NCBI RefSeq assembly: GCF_900496995.4
Contig: NC_044011.1
Location: 11,316,041 to 11,380,040, forward strand
Length of the DNA: 64,000 nucleotides
From: Aquila chrysaetos chrysaetos
Lineage: Eukaryota; Chordata; Aves; Accipitriformes; Accipitridae
Direction: 5' to 3'
In this document: piece by piece, positions 1-12,400 of the stretch
Numbering within the stretch: position 1 is the stretch's first letter
Layout: the number at the start of each line of letters is the position of its first letter
Made by a program: the position numbers and the translations under genes
Notes under the pieces: model-generated
Seen by the model: the letters and a program-made list of their open reading frames with translations, nothing else
What the model was told of the DNA's origin: nothing
The model's database searches: none

Positions 1-154
1 AATACACACTTTCAACCTTTGACTTGAATTTTGGAGAACTGACTTACCCCATCTGAAGCTGTAGTCTTATGTTTTAGTGTATTTTAATATTTTGTACTTT
101 AATAAACATTTAGATACACCTTAACACATTTTAATAAGATTTAGAAAATGAGGC

Positions 155-255
155 TAAAATAAGGTTCAAGACGTCATCTAATCCATTCCCCACCTCAACT
201 TAAAATCAGCCATACCTGAATTATTCCTAACAGATATTTATCCAGCTTAAAAAAG
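155..255 (-). mobile_element. Old CR1 LINE 3'-end fragment
   Basis: The + strand reads GTCATCTAATCCATTCC followed by a stretch like 'cctaacagatatttatccagcttaaaa'-type spacing. This is the reverse complement of the CR1 3' region, where a TCATCTAGTCCA-like block is followed by a 'TGTCTAACCTGCTCTTAAAA'-like block. The copy is therefore on the - strand. It is short, 5'-truncated and well diverged, as most CR1 copies are. The call rests on recalled CR1 consensus features, not an alignment. Confidence 0.6.
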
Positions 256-399
256 AGGCACAGCCAGGATAGGTTGCATCACTGAAGCTGAAAGTACAAG
301 GAAGAAATAAGAACCGAGTATGCATGCGCAGTGCAGTCCTCCTTATCTGCCACAGTAACACACAACCTACACAGAGATGCTACTTGTTAAGTGTTTGTG

Positions 400-424
400 T
401 ATATATATATATATATATATATAT
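400..424. repeat. (AT)n microsatellite
   Basis: An uninterrupted run of about 12 TA/AT units, preceded by a short GTGTTTGTGT stretch. It is likely to vary in length between individuals. No function is implied. Confidence 0.97.
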
Positions 425-3400
425 GTAAAAAAATATTTTTCAGACCAAATAATTCTCTTGATAAATTGGAATAGAGGCAGTGTGCTCCGGTTTTGGTTCC
501 TCTGTTGGGACCTCCCTATTGGTTTGCTCACTTGGCTATGAACCGAGCAAATGGAAAGGCCAGCATCCAAAGCTTTCAAAGATCTAGAAGTTAAGGGACT
601 TGTGTAACAGTGCCAACGCGCAGTTCCATCCTGATAGATGCATGGTCAATTAATGGGAAGTTAAGAAATGAAAATCTGACCGTATCCCTTGGCTGCAGAG
701 TGTCTCTCCCCCATTGCTGCCTGCGAGCGCAGAGCCAGCCGGGCAGCGCTGGCAGCGCCTGGGGCTCACCCAGGACTCCAGCAGATTTGGCCAGCTTTCA
801 TCTTTCTGTAAGCAACCACCAAGGCAACTGCATCCATCAAAAGCTGGTAGCTTTAGAAAAATGGTGCGGGTATTAAGTTGCCCGTCTGCCTTCTTACTCA
901 CTTTCATGTATAGGTGCTTCATGTGCAGAGCTACTCCCTGGCTGGGGTAATTGGGAGGAGACCTGTGGGCTCCCGTGGCGTTACTGTATAGCTAGTCAGT
1001 GCCTCCAGTACTTTCTGCCTTTGCATTTCTTAACTATGAGGCTTGAAGTGTGGCCGGTCACAGCTGCCTCGCAGAATCCTGGGATACTTGCCACAGTCGA
1101 CAGACAGGTTTCAAAGATAAAATATAAGCCTTCACTTTTCTCAGATAAGTTTTGCAAGTTGTTTGACAAATACCCCTCTACTTTGACATGTACCATTAAT
1201 TTTTAGTTTTTTCTAGCTACAACACTACCCTGGAAAATCCAAACATTAACAATGACTTTGTTTCATTCCGTGGAAATCTGTCATGCTGTTAGTGTATCAC
1301 ATATAACTAGCCTATACACCATCTGCCTTGCTATTCACAAAGGACTCTAGGCAGCAATTGGTCATGACTGGGCTGTGAAATGTATTGCTCCCTGGCTGTA
1401 TATTGCCAGCTAAATGATCCCAAATGATTCTTCCCTCACCTTCAGCTAATGAAAAAGCTATTATTTCTCTTCCTAGATCTGTAACATTTAGATCTAGCCA
1501 CAAAGCCACCTGAAAGTGTGCAGCATGCCTTCTGAGGAGCGTAGCCCACGTGGTGCAGAAACACGCCGTGCTGTTTGTGCAGGCTCCCTACTCCTTTCTG
1601 GATGAATATTGTTATATTGCTTGTTGAAAAGCACTGGCAACATGAATAAGGTGATCCATCAACACGGTTGTGTAAAATTTATGCTCATGCAACTCTAGGG
1701 TAGAATTGTTCTATTTCATTGAAACTTGGTGGGGTTTAGAAAACACCACCTTTTCTGTGTATGACTAATTATTTGAAAAGGATGCTCCAAAAAGCTATGG
1801 AAATGTTCTCATTTTCTGATGGCTCTCACTGTGAAGAGCGAGTGGTATTCTTTACTACTCCCTCAGAAGGCTTTTAGCCCCAAGATGTTCTTACCTCCCA
1901 GGTAGTTCTCCCTTCACACCTGATACACAGCCTGGCCATTTTCTGCTCAGAGAGTATTGATGGGGAAAAATGGGGCATGTAGGTTTTGGCAATGTGAACT
2001 TGCCCCTAGAATCTGCTGTTCCTGGGACTATAGTCAAATCTGAGCACCTGCTATGTGTCTTCCTCGCCTGGGTTTTTGGTCCCTCTTGACTGTCAGAAAG
2101 CTGTCCTTATCTCTGCTCTGCCAGGTTACAAAGCACTCCCTACAGTGCAGAAGCTAACTGCTCTGAATCTATGGGCATGCAAATGTACCAAAGAGATACC
2201 TCACTCCTGTCTGATAACAGGAGTCAGAATACACATCTTTACTGAAGCATAGAAGTAGGATTAGGTAATACTTGTCATTAGCCCAGCTGATGTGACGGGA
2301 TCCTTGTCATGTTACACATATGGGCTGTACTCGTGCATTCAAAAGCTGTGACAGCAGCAGAGAAATCCAGTGGCTTACTTGATAATCAACCAAGCCTTCA
2401 GCAACCAGGTGGCTCCAGTTAACTATGCTTGTTTACGTCCATTACATGAAAATATTTTGAATTTGGTCAATTTATTGGTTACTAGCTTAATAAAACATGC
2501 TGGCACCTGCCCTCATCTCCTGAGTCAACAGAAGTCCCAGGGCTATTTCTCATCCATCCAATCTGGCATTTAATACCACTGTAACTAGATTTGCAGCTCT
2601 TTAAGAACTCACGTATGGGTAATGAACCTTCGAAGCCACATATGGGTGACAAATTGTGGTTCACAAGGAATTCAGGGGCATTACACCCAGGGCTGGCTTT
2701 GCATGCCTTTCAGGCATAATTGGAGAAGAATTTTAAATTCTTTCCTATATAAGCAAGAGAGGGCCCTAGCACCGGGCATCCTCTGGCTCCACAGCAATTA
2801 CATCTGTACAGCTTTCAGCACTCCATCCTTTTCTAACAGCCTTCTTCCCTCCTAATGAAGGAGAGAAAAGGAAAGCAAAAAGAAAAACATCTGCAGGGCT
2901 CAATACCTAGAGCACTATGTTATCCCTCATAAATCCAAATAACTTGGCGGGCTTGAGCGAAGAATTAAGGTGGATTTAGCTAGCTGTGGAGACACTTGGC
3001 TTCTGAATTCTTTTCAGCAGTCTGTTCCTCAGGCAACCAGGGAGCATCTCTCTACATCAGCAACATTTAGTGAAGAAGCTGTTCTGTAATGTCGGTAGCT
3101 TTTGTCAGAGGCTACAAGGAAATGTGAAAGACTGAGAGCAGGAGTGTTTGGTGGACCTTACTCAGGGTGGAAGTACTGCAGCTGAAGACTCAGTTTCCCT
3201 GGTAAATGAATATAGTGAAAGAATTCCTAGCATCACTCTCTCATTGTCTTCCTCCACTCACCTTGGCAATTGATAAAACATTTAATTTCAGGAGCACCTA
3301 ATGATCCGTGAGGTTAAAAAGAAAAAAGTTGATATTAATATAAAGTTATTTTTCCAAGACCACGAAAGAATAATTTCATTGAATCAAAGTGTGCTAGATT

Positions 3401-6045
3401 ATATCAGACCCGATTCTAGCTTAAAAGAGCCTTGTTTGTACTGCACATCGAGAAAAGTGTACATGGATTTTATACGTGTCTGAGAGCTGGCTCTGTGCTA
3501 CAGAACTGGACTGGTAGCAATTTGCTCCATTTTTAGCTAAAAGTTTCACAAGTGTCAGTTGTTACAGATCTACAACGCTGTAACTCCATACTTGAAATTA
3601 GTACCGGTGTTGTGGGTGCAAACTGTTCTGTAAACATGGGTAAATTCGAGAGAAATATAGGGGTATTTCTATATAGTAGATCAGCCCAGGGAATTGGAAG
3701 TGTAAATATAAGTGGCCTGGTGAAACTGCTCTTCCCCAAAATTGAGATCCCCAGAACTCCCAGATGCTGATGTGTCGGTAAGTGGTAACAAAGAGAAATC
3801 TGCGTGCACGTAATACCTAATTTATTGGCCTTTGTAAGAAACTTGATCAGGCTATTCCGTGATTATCCTGGTAGGCAACTTGGTGAGAAGCATCAGGCAC
3901 CAGAGCAGAGAGATGAGGGCTCTCCCTGGCACGGACACTCCCTTTGCTCTGTGGATCATTCACAAACTACTGGATGTCCTTAAGGTATTTTAACGTACAG
4001 GAGACTTTATATATTACTTTTCACTACACATTTATGAGCGCTGAAAGTAATTACACCTTTCCTCTTTCTAGAGGTGAGGAAACTGGAAGTAAAATGTGGC
4101 TCATCCAAAGCCATCCCTCAAGATCTAGGTTAGGGTTAGAAGCCTTTAAGGAAAAAACCCAGCTCTTCAGAGAAAAAAAGAACTAAAAGGGAGGCTTCCT
4201 GCCTCCAGATGTATTGTCCATTATGTTGCCCAAGTTCCTTCAAAAAATTATTGGCATCGGTGATCATTACACTAATGAATTCTGCCTTTATCTATGAGAC
4301 CGGAGTATTTCCTTTCACTGGTAAATGACAATTTTTCATTAAATGTCTCTTGTATAATGAGAGATAGTACAAAGTGAAAAAAAAAATTACTTTGTTACTT
4401 TTGTAGCTTTGTATGTAAGGCTGCTCAGGACTCGGGAGGATAAAATGACAAGACTGAAAATTCTGCATCTCTTTTATGGGCAAATCACTTTGTGTAATCA
4501 TTTTCATTATCAATCTACACTGTTCATGTTATTTCAAAAGTGACTGAAATGAGCATAATAATCCAAAACAAGTGTCTTCTGTGTGTATGATGACGCCACA
4601 ATCTTTTCATACAGCTTATCTGGTTTTATTTCTCATAACACCGTGCAAATGGGCACCCTTTGTAGGATCTAGCAACATATATGCTCGAGCACTTTGGGGG
4701 TCCTTGTTTGTCAATGGTGAGGTTTTTTTAGCTACCTATTCATGTAGCTTAATTAGCTAGCTGCCTCTGAAAGTTTTCAACCTTCTTTAACCTCGTCTAA
4801 TCTAGGTGACAAAATTTATAGAAATAATAAGGGCCTCTCACTCTCCATTTCCTTTCTTAGAAGGTTAATAATTTAACAATATTGCTACCTTGCCTGCTAC
4901 TCAGCTACTGAAATTGTAACTAAAGTGTCTCCCAAAGTGGAGGAGGCTTGCCGCTCATCTATTTGGTCTTCCATACCCTCCTCACAAATTATAGGGAAGA
5001 TACCAGATGTTTCTAGATGAGCATTTTGCTCTTGACTGAGTTGTCAGACACATCAATCAATGCACCCAGAGCTTTGCCTGTGCTGCAACAACAGCAGGTT
5101 AATTTGTAATTGTTGTTCCACGCCATACAAAGCAGAATGTATCTTTGATTACCCGTGAAGTTACATTAACACGCAGCTTTATTTTCAGCTCCGCTTGCAT
5201 TAACAACACTAAAGGCCCGTTTGCTTTCTGCGGTCCAGTGGCGCTTTGGGGGTGCCGCAGCTGGTCTCACAAAGCAGCAGCTTGGAAAAGAAGAGAAAAC
5301 CTACTCATCATTCAATGCTTTCAGGGAGTTTTAGAGGACCGATGGGACCCACCTACCTAAATTCAGCTCCAGCATCGAGGTCTAAGAGAAAAATCCCAGC
5401 AAAGACTCTGCATGGAAGAACCCTGCAGTACAGTCTTGGATTTTTCAAGGAGAAAGAGCCACTCTGTCAGATATATTTTTAACTGACTGTTATCCATAAA
5501 ACCTCAAGTATTGCTTAAGTTTTTTTCCTGAAACAATAACAGTATAGAAAATAAGGAGGGAGGAAGGTTCCTCTGTTGCTGCAACTGTCTCCATCATGAC
5601 AGAATTTTCTCTTGGCATGTCCAGGATGGGATGGATGCAATGTAAGAGAAATTTTGGAGCCTTATTATAACTGACAATGGCTCAGGAAGGAACAGTTGCT
5701 CTTTCAGCTACTACTTGGCACCAACAAAAAAGTAACTTCTGTGTTTTAAAATTTCCAGATTCAAATTATCTGCAATTTTTGTGGTGAAAGGGAGAAAAAA
5801 GTACACCCACATAAATGTCCAAGGTGTTCAAGAGAAGCAAAAACTTCCTATCTCATAAAGACTTGAACAACCTCTATAACTACTTGTGTGGCTTATTAAT
5901 GTGTGTTAAAAACTGTGTGACCAAAGTTTTGTTGCTGGGGTTTTTTTAAGTTAGAATGATGGGGAAGGTGTTTTTTTCCCAGGAATGGTAAAAGTTATCA
6001 GAGTCCAAGTCACCACCTCAAAACGGGCTAAATTAAGAGCAGGAC

Positions 6046-6074
6046 GAGGAGGAGGAGGAGGAGGAGGAGGAGGG
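6046..6074. repeat. (GGA)n purine tract
   Basis: About nine GGA triplets at the upstream edge of the STX11 CpG island. A second, less regular GGA/GAA tract lies at 6366-6402. These tracts explain the poly-glycine, poly-serine and poly-glutamate runs in the spurious open frames across the island. Confidence 0.95.
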
Positions 6075-6589
6075 GGACGGCGCCCGGCCCCAGCTCTCTC
6101 CTCCGGCGCCGTACGCTCCCTCGGTTTCAGCTCCCTGTCCGCCCCGGGGTCTCGCCGCCCCCCCCCACCTCGCAGGCAGGCGGCGGGGGCCGGAAAGCCC
6201 CCGCTTCCCGGGGGGGAGGCGAGGGCTGGAAAGGGCAGGGGCGGCCATGGGGACGGCGGCAACGAAACGGGCAACCTCAGCCCACCCACGCTTCCCAGCA
6301 CCCGCGGGGCGGACTTTCCCCCCGCTAGGACGTGGTGCGAGCCGAGGGCCGCCCCGGGGGGACGCAGGAGGAGGAGGAAGAAGAGGAGGAGGAGGAGGAA
6401 GGGGCACGGCGCGCCGGCCCTGCAGCCGCCCCCTCCGTCCGCCCCTCGACGGCCGTGACTGACAGCCCGCCAGGGGCGGGGCGCCGCTATGCAAATCACC
6501 CCCCCCCCCCTCAGCCAATAGGCGGGTGAGCCGAGCGGCGGGGCGGGGCGCCAGGCGGGAACCAGCGCTTGCCTCGACGGCGCGGCCGC

Positions 6590-6723
6590 TGAGACGGCAG
6601 CGGCGGCTCCGGGAGCGGCGCGGGTGGAGCGGGCCGGGACCGGCCGGGCTGTCCTGTCCTGTCCTCTCCTGTCCTGTCCTGTCCTGTCCTGCCCTGCCCT
6701 GTCCTGTCCTGTCCTGCCCGGGG
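6590..6723 (+). other. STX11: Probable STX11 non-coding exon 1
   Basis: The start is estimated from the CCAAT and GC boxes and is uncertain by tens of bases. The 3' end is better supported: a good splice donor, GGG|GTGAGTA, lies at 6723/6724. The exon contains no ATG, so the 5' UTR would have no upstream reading frame. Its second half is a (TGTCC)n repeat that runs almost to the donor. STX11 is known to have one or more non-coding first exons and a single coding exon, and the only strong acceptor just before the coding region is at 19623/19624. The junction needs RNA evidence. Confidence 0.6.
6650..6717 (+). repeat. (TGTCC)n pentanucleotide repeat in STX11 exon 1
   Basis: Roughly 13 tandem units of TGTCC, with a few TCTCC and TGCCC variants, end about six bases before the probable exon 1 donor. 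The tract lies inside the predicted 5' UTR, so length changes would alter the leader and the context of the donor. Confidence 0.93.
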
Positions 6724-8454
6724 GTGAGTACCTGCCGGGGTGGGGGAGGACGAGATGGCGCTTTCCTCGGGGAAGCGGCCGGGCTGGGCTCCTTCACTGC
6801 GGGCATGTCGCCGTCGGCTCCCGGGACGGAAAGCCGCCCGGGTCCCCGGGCGCCGACCCGACCCGGAGCTGCTTCGGGACACCGGGCCGGGTGCTGGGCT
6901 CCGGCGGGGGCGGTCAGCCCGTCCCTGCCTTCCCCTGCTGTCGGGCGGAGTCCCGGTGCGTGGCCGGTGCCCCGCCGGCAAGGCGGGAGGAGCCGCGGGG
7001 GTTGCGGAGCGCTTTGCACCTCGGTTTGGGGTTAGGGTAAACGAAACTGCCCCGTTTGAGACGGGGAGGGTGGCGGGAGAGTCTGAAGCCCGGCGGCAGA
7101 ATGGACGGCAGGGGATGGGGACCGGGGTTTTGGGTCCGGAGGTGCCTTGGCTGCCTTCGGGTAGGTCTGGTCCCACAAAAGGGGCAAAAGGGGCGGCCGG
7201 GCTTTTCGCAGGGCGAGGGACAACCAGAGGCGCTTTCGGATACGAGTCTCTTCGTCCAGTGCCAGCAGGTGTCTGCGTTTCTAGCTGCCTTGTTTGTCTG
7301 GCTTAACGAGTATTAACATTTCATTCATAGTGCTCATATGTGGTTATGAATACGCTTGTATGCGGTTATGAACTGCTCCAGAGCAGATTTTGTAGAAAAC
7401 TGGGTTTATATACAAAATATAACAGCTTTTACTCCTTTCTTGGGCATCATCATGGCCAAGCCTGCGAGTGGGTGCAAAAGTTGGTGTTCTTTGATTGCTT
7501 CCTATTAATTGATACTCGTTTCCTTTTCTGCCAAAAAGAATTAGTACTCATGTATGTCTGAGATAACCGCATGTAACTGTGTGATACCGGGAAAGGAAAT
7601 GACTAGAAGAATAACACTGGCCTAAAACAGACATTCACACTTCTTGTTCCTGTTCTTTAGATGGTATTTTAGGAACCATTTTTTTAGCTGTCAGGGATCA
7701 AAATGGCAATATATGACTTTTTAGGATGAGAATACAATTTGAAGGATGCTCCTTTCTTACCAGTGGTGTTACTCGCTATTCAAATAGTTTTATATGCAAG
7801 TGGTGAGACTACAAGATGAGCGTAACTTTTTTTTTTTATTCAAAACAGACCAAAGCTCTAACAGACGAACAGATGAAAGGTCATCCTTAAGAAAGGATGG
7901 CTTAGATGCCCAACGCCTCTGACGACCTTTTTCTCACCTTATTTTTTTTCACTGACTGCCTTGTATGACCACTGCTCTGAAACTGAAATTGCATGTTAAG
8001 TCATATGGCAAATGTATCGGGTGTTTTGGCTGAGACTTAAAACTGCAAGTTAACCTCTGTTGTCATAAGAGATCTTCATGAACAAACTAAGCACAGTACC
8101 TAAGATCCCTTGAGACATTAAAATGGGTATAATGTGATAACGGTATCTTCTGGGCACTGCAGATAAACATGATGCTATGGAACACAGCTGCATATTATAT
8201 CACAGTCTTGGAGATTTTGCGTGCTGTGGGGTTAGGCTCCAGGTCTGACACCTTCCATTATATTATGACAGTAACCAAGATCTGCTCCAAAAGGAGAAAT
8301 GGTAGTCGCTGCTGGTGCAGAAATAATAGAGAGAAGAGAAACTGCTGGGTGAAAAGAGTCACCCAAATTGCTCCCCAGCATGGGCAGCGGGACTGTGCTC
8401 GCCTGTGCTTGCACGTACACTGTGCTGGACATACAGTGAGGCTGGGAGTGAGGG

Positions 8455-9420
8455 CACTGAACAAATCATGGAAATGCAGGGCCATGGGGAGACTGTAAGA
8501 CATCACCTAATCCATTCCGTGCATTGTAGCAGTGCACCTAAACTGGACCTGAGAGGGGTTTCTGTAGCCTCTCTCTGTCCTCTGAGGAAGAGGGTCCCAC
8601 AGTGCTCCCACAGAAAAATGGCCTGATTTTCAGCTAGTCACAGCTAGTTCAACATAGATCTCATGCATGAAACAAATGGATTACTTTGTGTGTTTCCAAT
8701 GTCAACACAGGGAACAAACTGATTGTTGCTCTTTTTATAAACTCCTTTTATACATTGAAGTGCTGTGTCTCTCTCCCTGGTCTTCTGCATGAAATGAACA
8801 TAATTCCTTCAACTATTCTTCCTCCAGGGCTGTATTTTCTAAACCGTTTGGAGACAATTCTCAGTACACTCTGACTTTCCTGGTGTGAGTACAGGATGTA
8901 CTACTCCAACTGAGGCCCTACCTATGCCAAGCAGAGTAAAACCAGTCCTTCCCATGCCATCTCTCATACAAGACATGGCTTTTTTTACAATGGCATTATA
9001 TTGTGAACTTGGTTTTTAGCTTGCAATCTGCTATAACCCCACCAATGCTCTCTTGCTACCAAACTAGGTGTTCCCTACTTTCTATCTGTGCGAATAATTT
9101 CTTCTAAATGTACCATACCAGGCTCATCTCTGTTGAATTTCCTTTTATTTTTGCCAGTACTTATCTTACTTGCCAAGGTCATCTTAAATTCTCATCATTT
9201 CTCCTCCCCTCTGCCACCAAACGCTCACTTGCACTCCCTTTCAGTTCCGTGTCACCTGAAGACTGTACAGGTTCGAACATGTTTGGTTCCACTCTCCAAG
9301 CTGCTAATGGAAAATACGGATAACCTCCGAGTATGACTGAAACCCATCATAATGTTGGCCTATTCAAAACCAGTTCTGATGAGAGAAGACAACTGCTGTG
9401 TCAAGTATGAAGGTGCTGGA
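8455..9420 (-). mobile_element. Ancient, degraded CR1-like LINE copy
   Basis: Read on the + strand, the order of blocks matches the reverse complement of a long CR1 3' half. First come an 'ATCATGGAAATGCAGGGCC' start and 'CACCTAATCCATTCC'. Then come a 'TACTCCAACTGAGGCC' block with 'CAAGCAGAGTAAAA', an 'AATGGCATTATATTGTGAAC' block, 'ACTAGGTGTTCCCTACTTTC', and 'CCAAGGTCATCTTAAATTCTC'. Each corresponds to a recalled stretch of antisense CR1 in the same order. No reverse-transcriptase frame survives, so this is a dead, old insertion. The far boundary is approximate, and 9,420-10,120 may contain further unrecognised remnants. Confidence 0.72.
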
Positions 9421-12400
9421 TCAGATACATTTTCCATTAACTTTTATCTGGTCCATCAATTTTCTTTGATTCTTTGGTCATCCCTGTAGTGCAGGGATGA
9501 CAAAGCACGGTGCAGAAATTACTAAGGCAATGTTAATTTGAGCCAACAAACTCATCTCAGCATCAAATCCGGGGTTCCCACTCTTACGCAGTTTTGCAGA
9601 GAAGCCACTTCTGCTTACACTTGCATTTTGGGCTGCCCTCCAGGACATGGTCCCCACATGAGCCATCTCTGGTGAGGAACATCATTCCCAGGGAGCGGCA
9701 GTGATGCTCCTGCCTAGGGCTGGCTCCTGGGAACCCCCTCTTGGGGAGCGGCACGGGGCGGGGGGCCCTGCTGGAGGGGAGGAATGCAGTTCGGTTTCTA
9801 CATCTGTGTTGATAGCTTTTGCCGATTGTCTCAAGCGTCTTGGTATTTCATCTAGCCTATCACACAAAGTGTTTGGCTCTTCTCAGCTAGACCACATTTC
9901 TGTAGTTTATCACAGAGGGGATGTTGTCACATATCATGACTTCAGAAGGCTTATCACAATTAACCCGTTAATTGCCAAGATAATTCTTGACAAACTCACA
10001 TTCACAAAAGCCAAGAAAGTACTGAACGCTCCAGCTTTTCCTGCTATGCCCTTCCTCTGTGCCCTATTTGTGTTAATGATAAATCACTTATTTTTGAAAG
10101 CAAGAATATAGCTTGCTTGAGCTTCGGATATGCCCAGTCAGGAACAGATTCTCTAAGTACCACTGGCCAGTGTGTCCCTAATTACATCTATATCTTGTCT
10201 CAACTTCACTGGTAGTTTGAACAGGCCTGTGAACACCCATGGGCTGCTAAGTAGTGTAGAGTGACTGCCATAAAGCCTGCCAGCACCTGACATGTCCTGG
10301 AGCTGAGGCTCTGGGTATGCGTGTGTGGCTGTGGGGGTTATTTCCTGACTGAAACTATTTTGGTCCAGTTACAGTTGTGTAGATTTTGCAGTGGGATCCA
10401 GAACTGAGCCTCATGTGTACTGGCCAACATGAACAAACACCCGGTATTTAACCTTAAAGGGATTTTTTAAAGAGTACTTGATCTCAGATTCTAACACTGT
10501 ATTACAAGCTTTAAATATATGTGTATTTTTAAAAGTAATGCTGTTGTGCTAATTTAAAAATGTCTGCAGAACATGTTGCATCTGACTGATGATCACGTGC
10601 AACCTCATATTTCTACTCAGATGCCAACATAATGTCTTAATCACTTGTAAATACCACTGTGCGGTAGCAATAGTAGTTATATAAATGTGGTATGTACATA
10701 GCTATTTCACTGAGCCAATGTGTTTCAGGAAAGCCGAGGTAATTAATTAGATAATGTATATACTCATGGCAGTGTAGCGACAGCGCTGCCTGCGAGTGCG
10801 TTGTCTGATTTCCTTGCGCAGTGACTCATAATGATGCCGAGCTGTAGTAATTGCCAAGAAATGCATGGATGGCTGTCTCACTGTTTATGTTAGTGGTATG
10901 GTTCTGTCTTAACTCTTTGCCAAGCCGGTGGAGGTACAGTTCACGCTCCCCTTGTCTCTGTCTGGGCCAGTTTTACCTGATGACCTTGGTGTTACCTATG
11001 GCAGGAAGGACGGGCACGCTGCAGTAGTCAGCCTGCAGTGCGCTGTGTGTACTGAAAAGCACTGAATGGAGAGCGATGGTGGGATTGTTTTTCTTCCCCT
11101 TGGGTAAAATACAATCCCGTGCATGTTCATTTACTTTTTATAAAGGCACTCTGGTTTTAGCAAGCTGTACACATTAAAGCTGATTGGAGTCAGCTGGCAG
11201 GTCTCAAGGATTCGGCAGGTTTTCAGTATCTGCAGTTGCTAACTATATATTCTGTTCCTAGCATCCTTAGGAAAAGGAAGTGGCTAAATTTGGGGTTTGC
11301 ATTAGCCTTTCCTGTCCTTAACTTCCATTTGTATACAGAAGCACGAGGACTGCTGGAGAGAGTTCCCAAGTTGGGGAGGGGGTTCAAACAGTGCACATGA
11401 AGACTGAACACTTCAATGGGCCATGTAGTGAAGATGGAGAAACTTTTTTTTGTCTACAGCCCTGGTACAGGCACCAACCCCCAGCCAAACAAACACAAAT
11501 CTTGTTACAATTGCTCATTAGCGTGACTTGTGAGAAAAATGTCAAGAGATACTAAGAATCCATTTTATTGTCTATCCAGGATTGAAAATTTCTCAGTGGT
11601 GATCCACAGCTCTCCAGTGAAAATTTAGACAACCCAGTAAGTAGTAGCAGTCAACCTATGTGCAACAAGCTGTCCTCTCCAATGCACAAATAATGTTTAC
11701 TTAGCATGTGCTACTGTGTAGTAACAAGTTAAAACTTCAGATTTTTTTGTCTGTCTCATCATAAATATGTGAAAAATGCAATGCATATTATGTGTGCACT
11801 TAATGCATGCCAGCAGCTTCTCCTAGTTTTGATACTGATGTCTGGACAACCTGATAACTAGTCTATGGAAAACACCAAGATGATTAACTTTACTGAATAC
11901 ATCTGGGAAGTATGAGATGCACCCTAGATCCTTGAATTTGTAATATGCTGTTGTACAAAAATTGAGAGTTACTTTACCTTGAAGAGACTGAATACTGGTA
12001 AAGACACTGGGATAAGTCAAAGAGGACCCTCCAAAGCTATCAGTATTCAAGCAATTATTGCCTCATTACTTTAAGTTAGAGGCAACAAACTATTTGAGTG
12101 TTAATTTTTTCCCCCTAGGCCTTTCCTAGCCTTTATGGTAGGAAGGGAACCACTGGAGACTTGGAGATTCTGATAGCTGCAGAAATAGCCCACAAAGAAT
12201 GGAGCCATCCCTGCTTCTCTGAATATATCGACTTGTAATAAATAACTTGTTCCAATACAAACAGAGAAGTTGACACTTCATGCAAGCTTTTGGGAAAAAA
12301 ACTGCCCTGAGACATTTGCAACTGCATACACTTCTCACTAGGGTATTGAAAGTATTAAAAGAGGTGTTCTGCTGTACACAGGCTTTGACTACAATATGAA

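Larger units (their letters stand above)
1..6000. other. Intergenic DNA upstream of STX11
   Basis: No coding region can be supported here. The open frames are all under 100 codons, show no recognisable domain, and overlap on both strands as expected by chance in AT-rich DNA. The stretch holds a CR1 remnant near 155-255 and an (AT)n microsatellite at 400-424. The remainder looks like unique, ageing non-coding sequence. In human the next gene upstream of STX11 is, from memory, SF3B5 on the opposite strand; nothing resembling it is in this window. Regulatory elements for STX11 could lie here, but I could not pick one out with confidence. Confidence 0.7.
6030..7230. promoter_or_regulatory. STX11: CpG island with the STX11 promoter
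   Basis: About 1.2 kb of very GC- and CpG-rich DNA stands out sharply from AT-rich flanks. On the + strand, in order, it carries: a near-consensus NF-kB-like site GGACTTTCCC at 6311-6320; GC boxes near 6472-6482 and 6538-6552; a perfect octamer ATGCAAAT at 6489-6496; and a CCAAT box at 6515-6519. No TATA box is obvious. A CCAAT box usually lies 60-100 bases upstream of the start site, so transcription probably begins near 6,580-6,620. The orientation and the donor at 6724 fit STX11, whose coding exon lies 13 kb downstream. Octamer and NF-kB sites would suit an immune-expressed gene, but that link is inference. Two (GGA)n tracts (6046-6074 and 6366-6402) are also in the island. Confidence 0.8.

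Noticed and set aside
3533..3770. Opposed 68- and 72-codon frames as a possible small exon
   Set aside because: Antisense overlap of two short frames with no similarity to anything recognised and no supporting splice sites.
4127..4140. GGTTAGGGTTAG as an interstitial telomere repeat
   Set aside because: Only two units; this length is expected by chance.
5951..7306. Long overlapping frames on both strands (up to 328 codons) in the first CpG island
   Set aside because: They arise from stop-poor GC-rich sequence and GGA/TGTCC repeats, encode low-complexity Pro/Arg/Gly/Ser runs, overlap in several frames, and have no domain.
9701..10111. 136-codon + frame as a pseudogene
   Set aside because: No recognisable protein family; it follows the old CR1 copy and may be further repeat debris.
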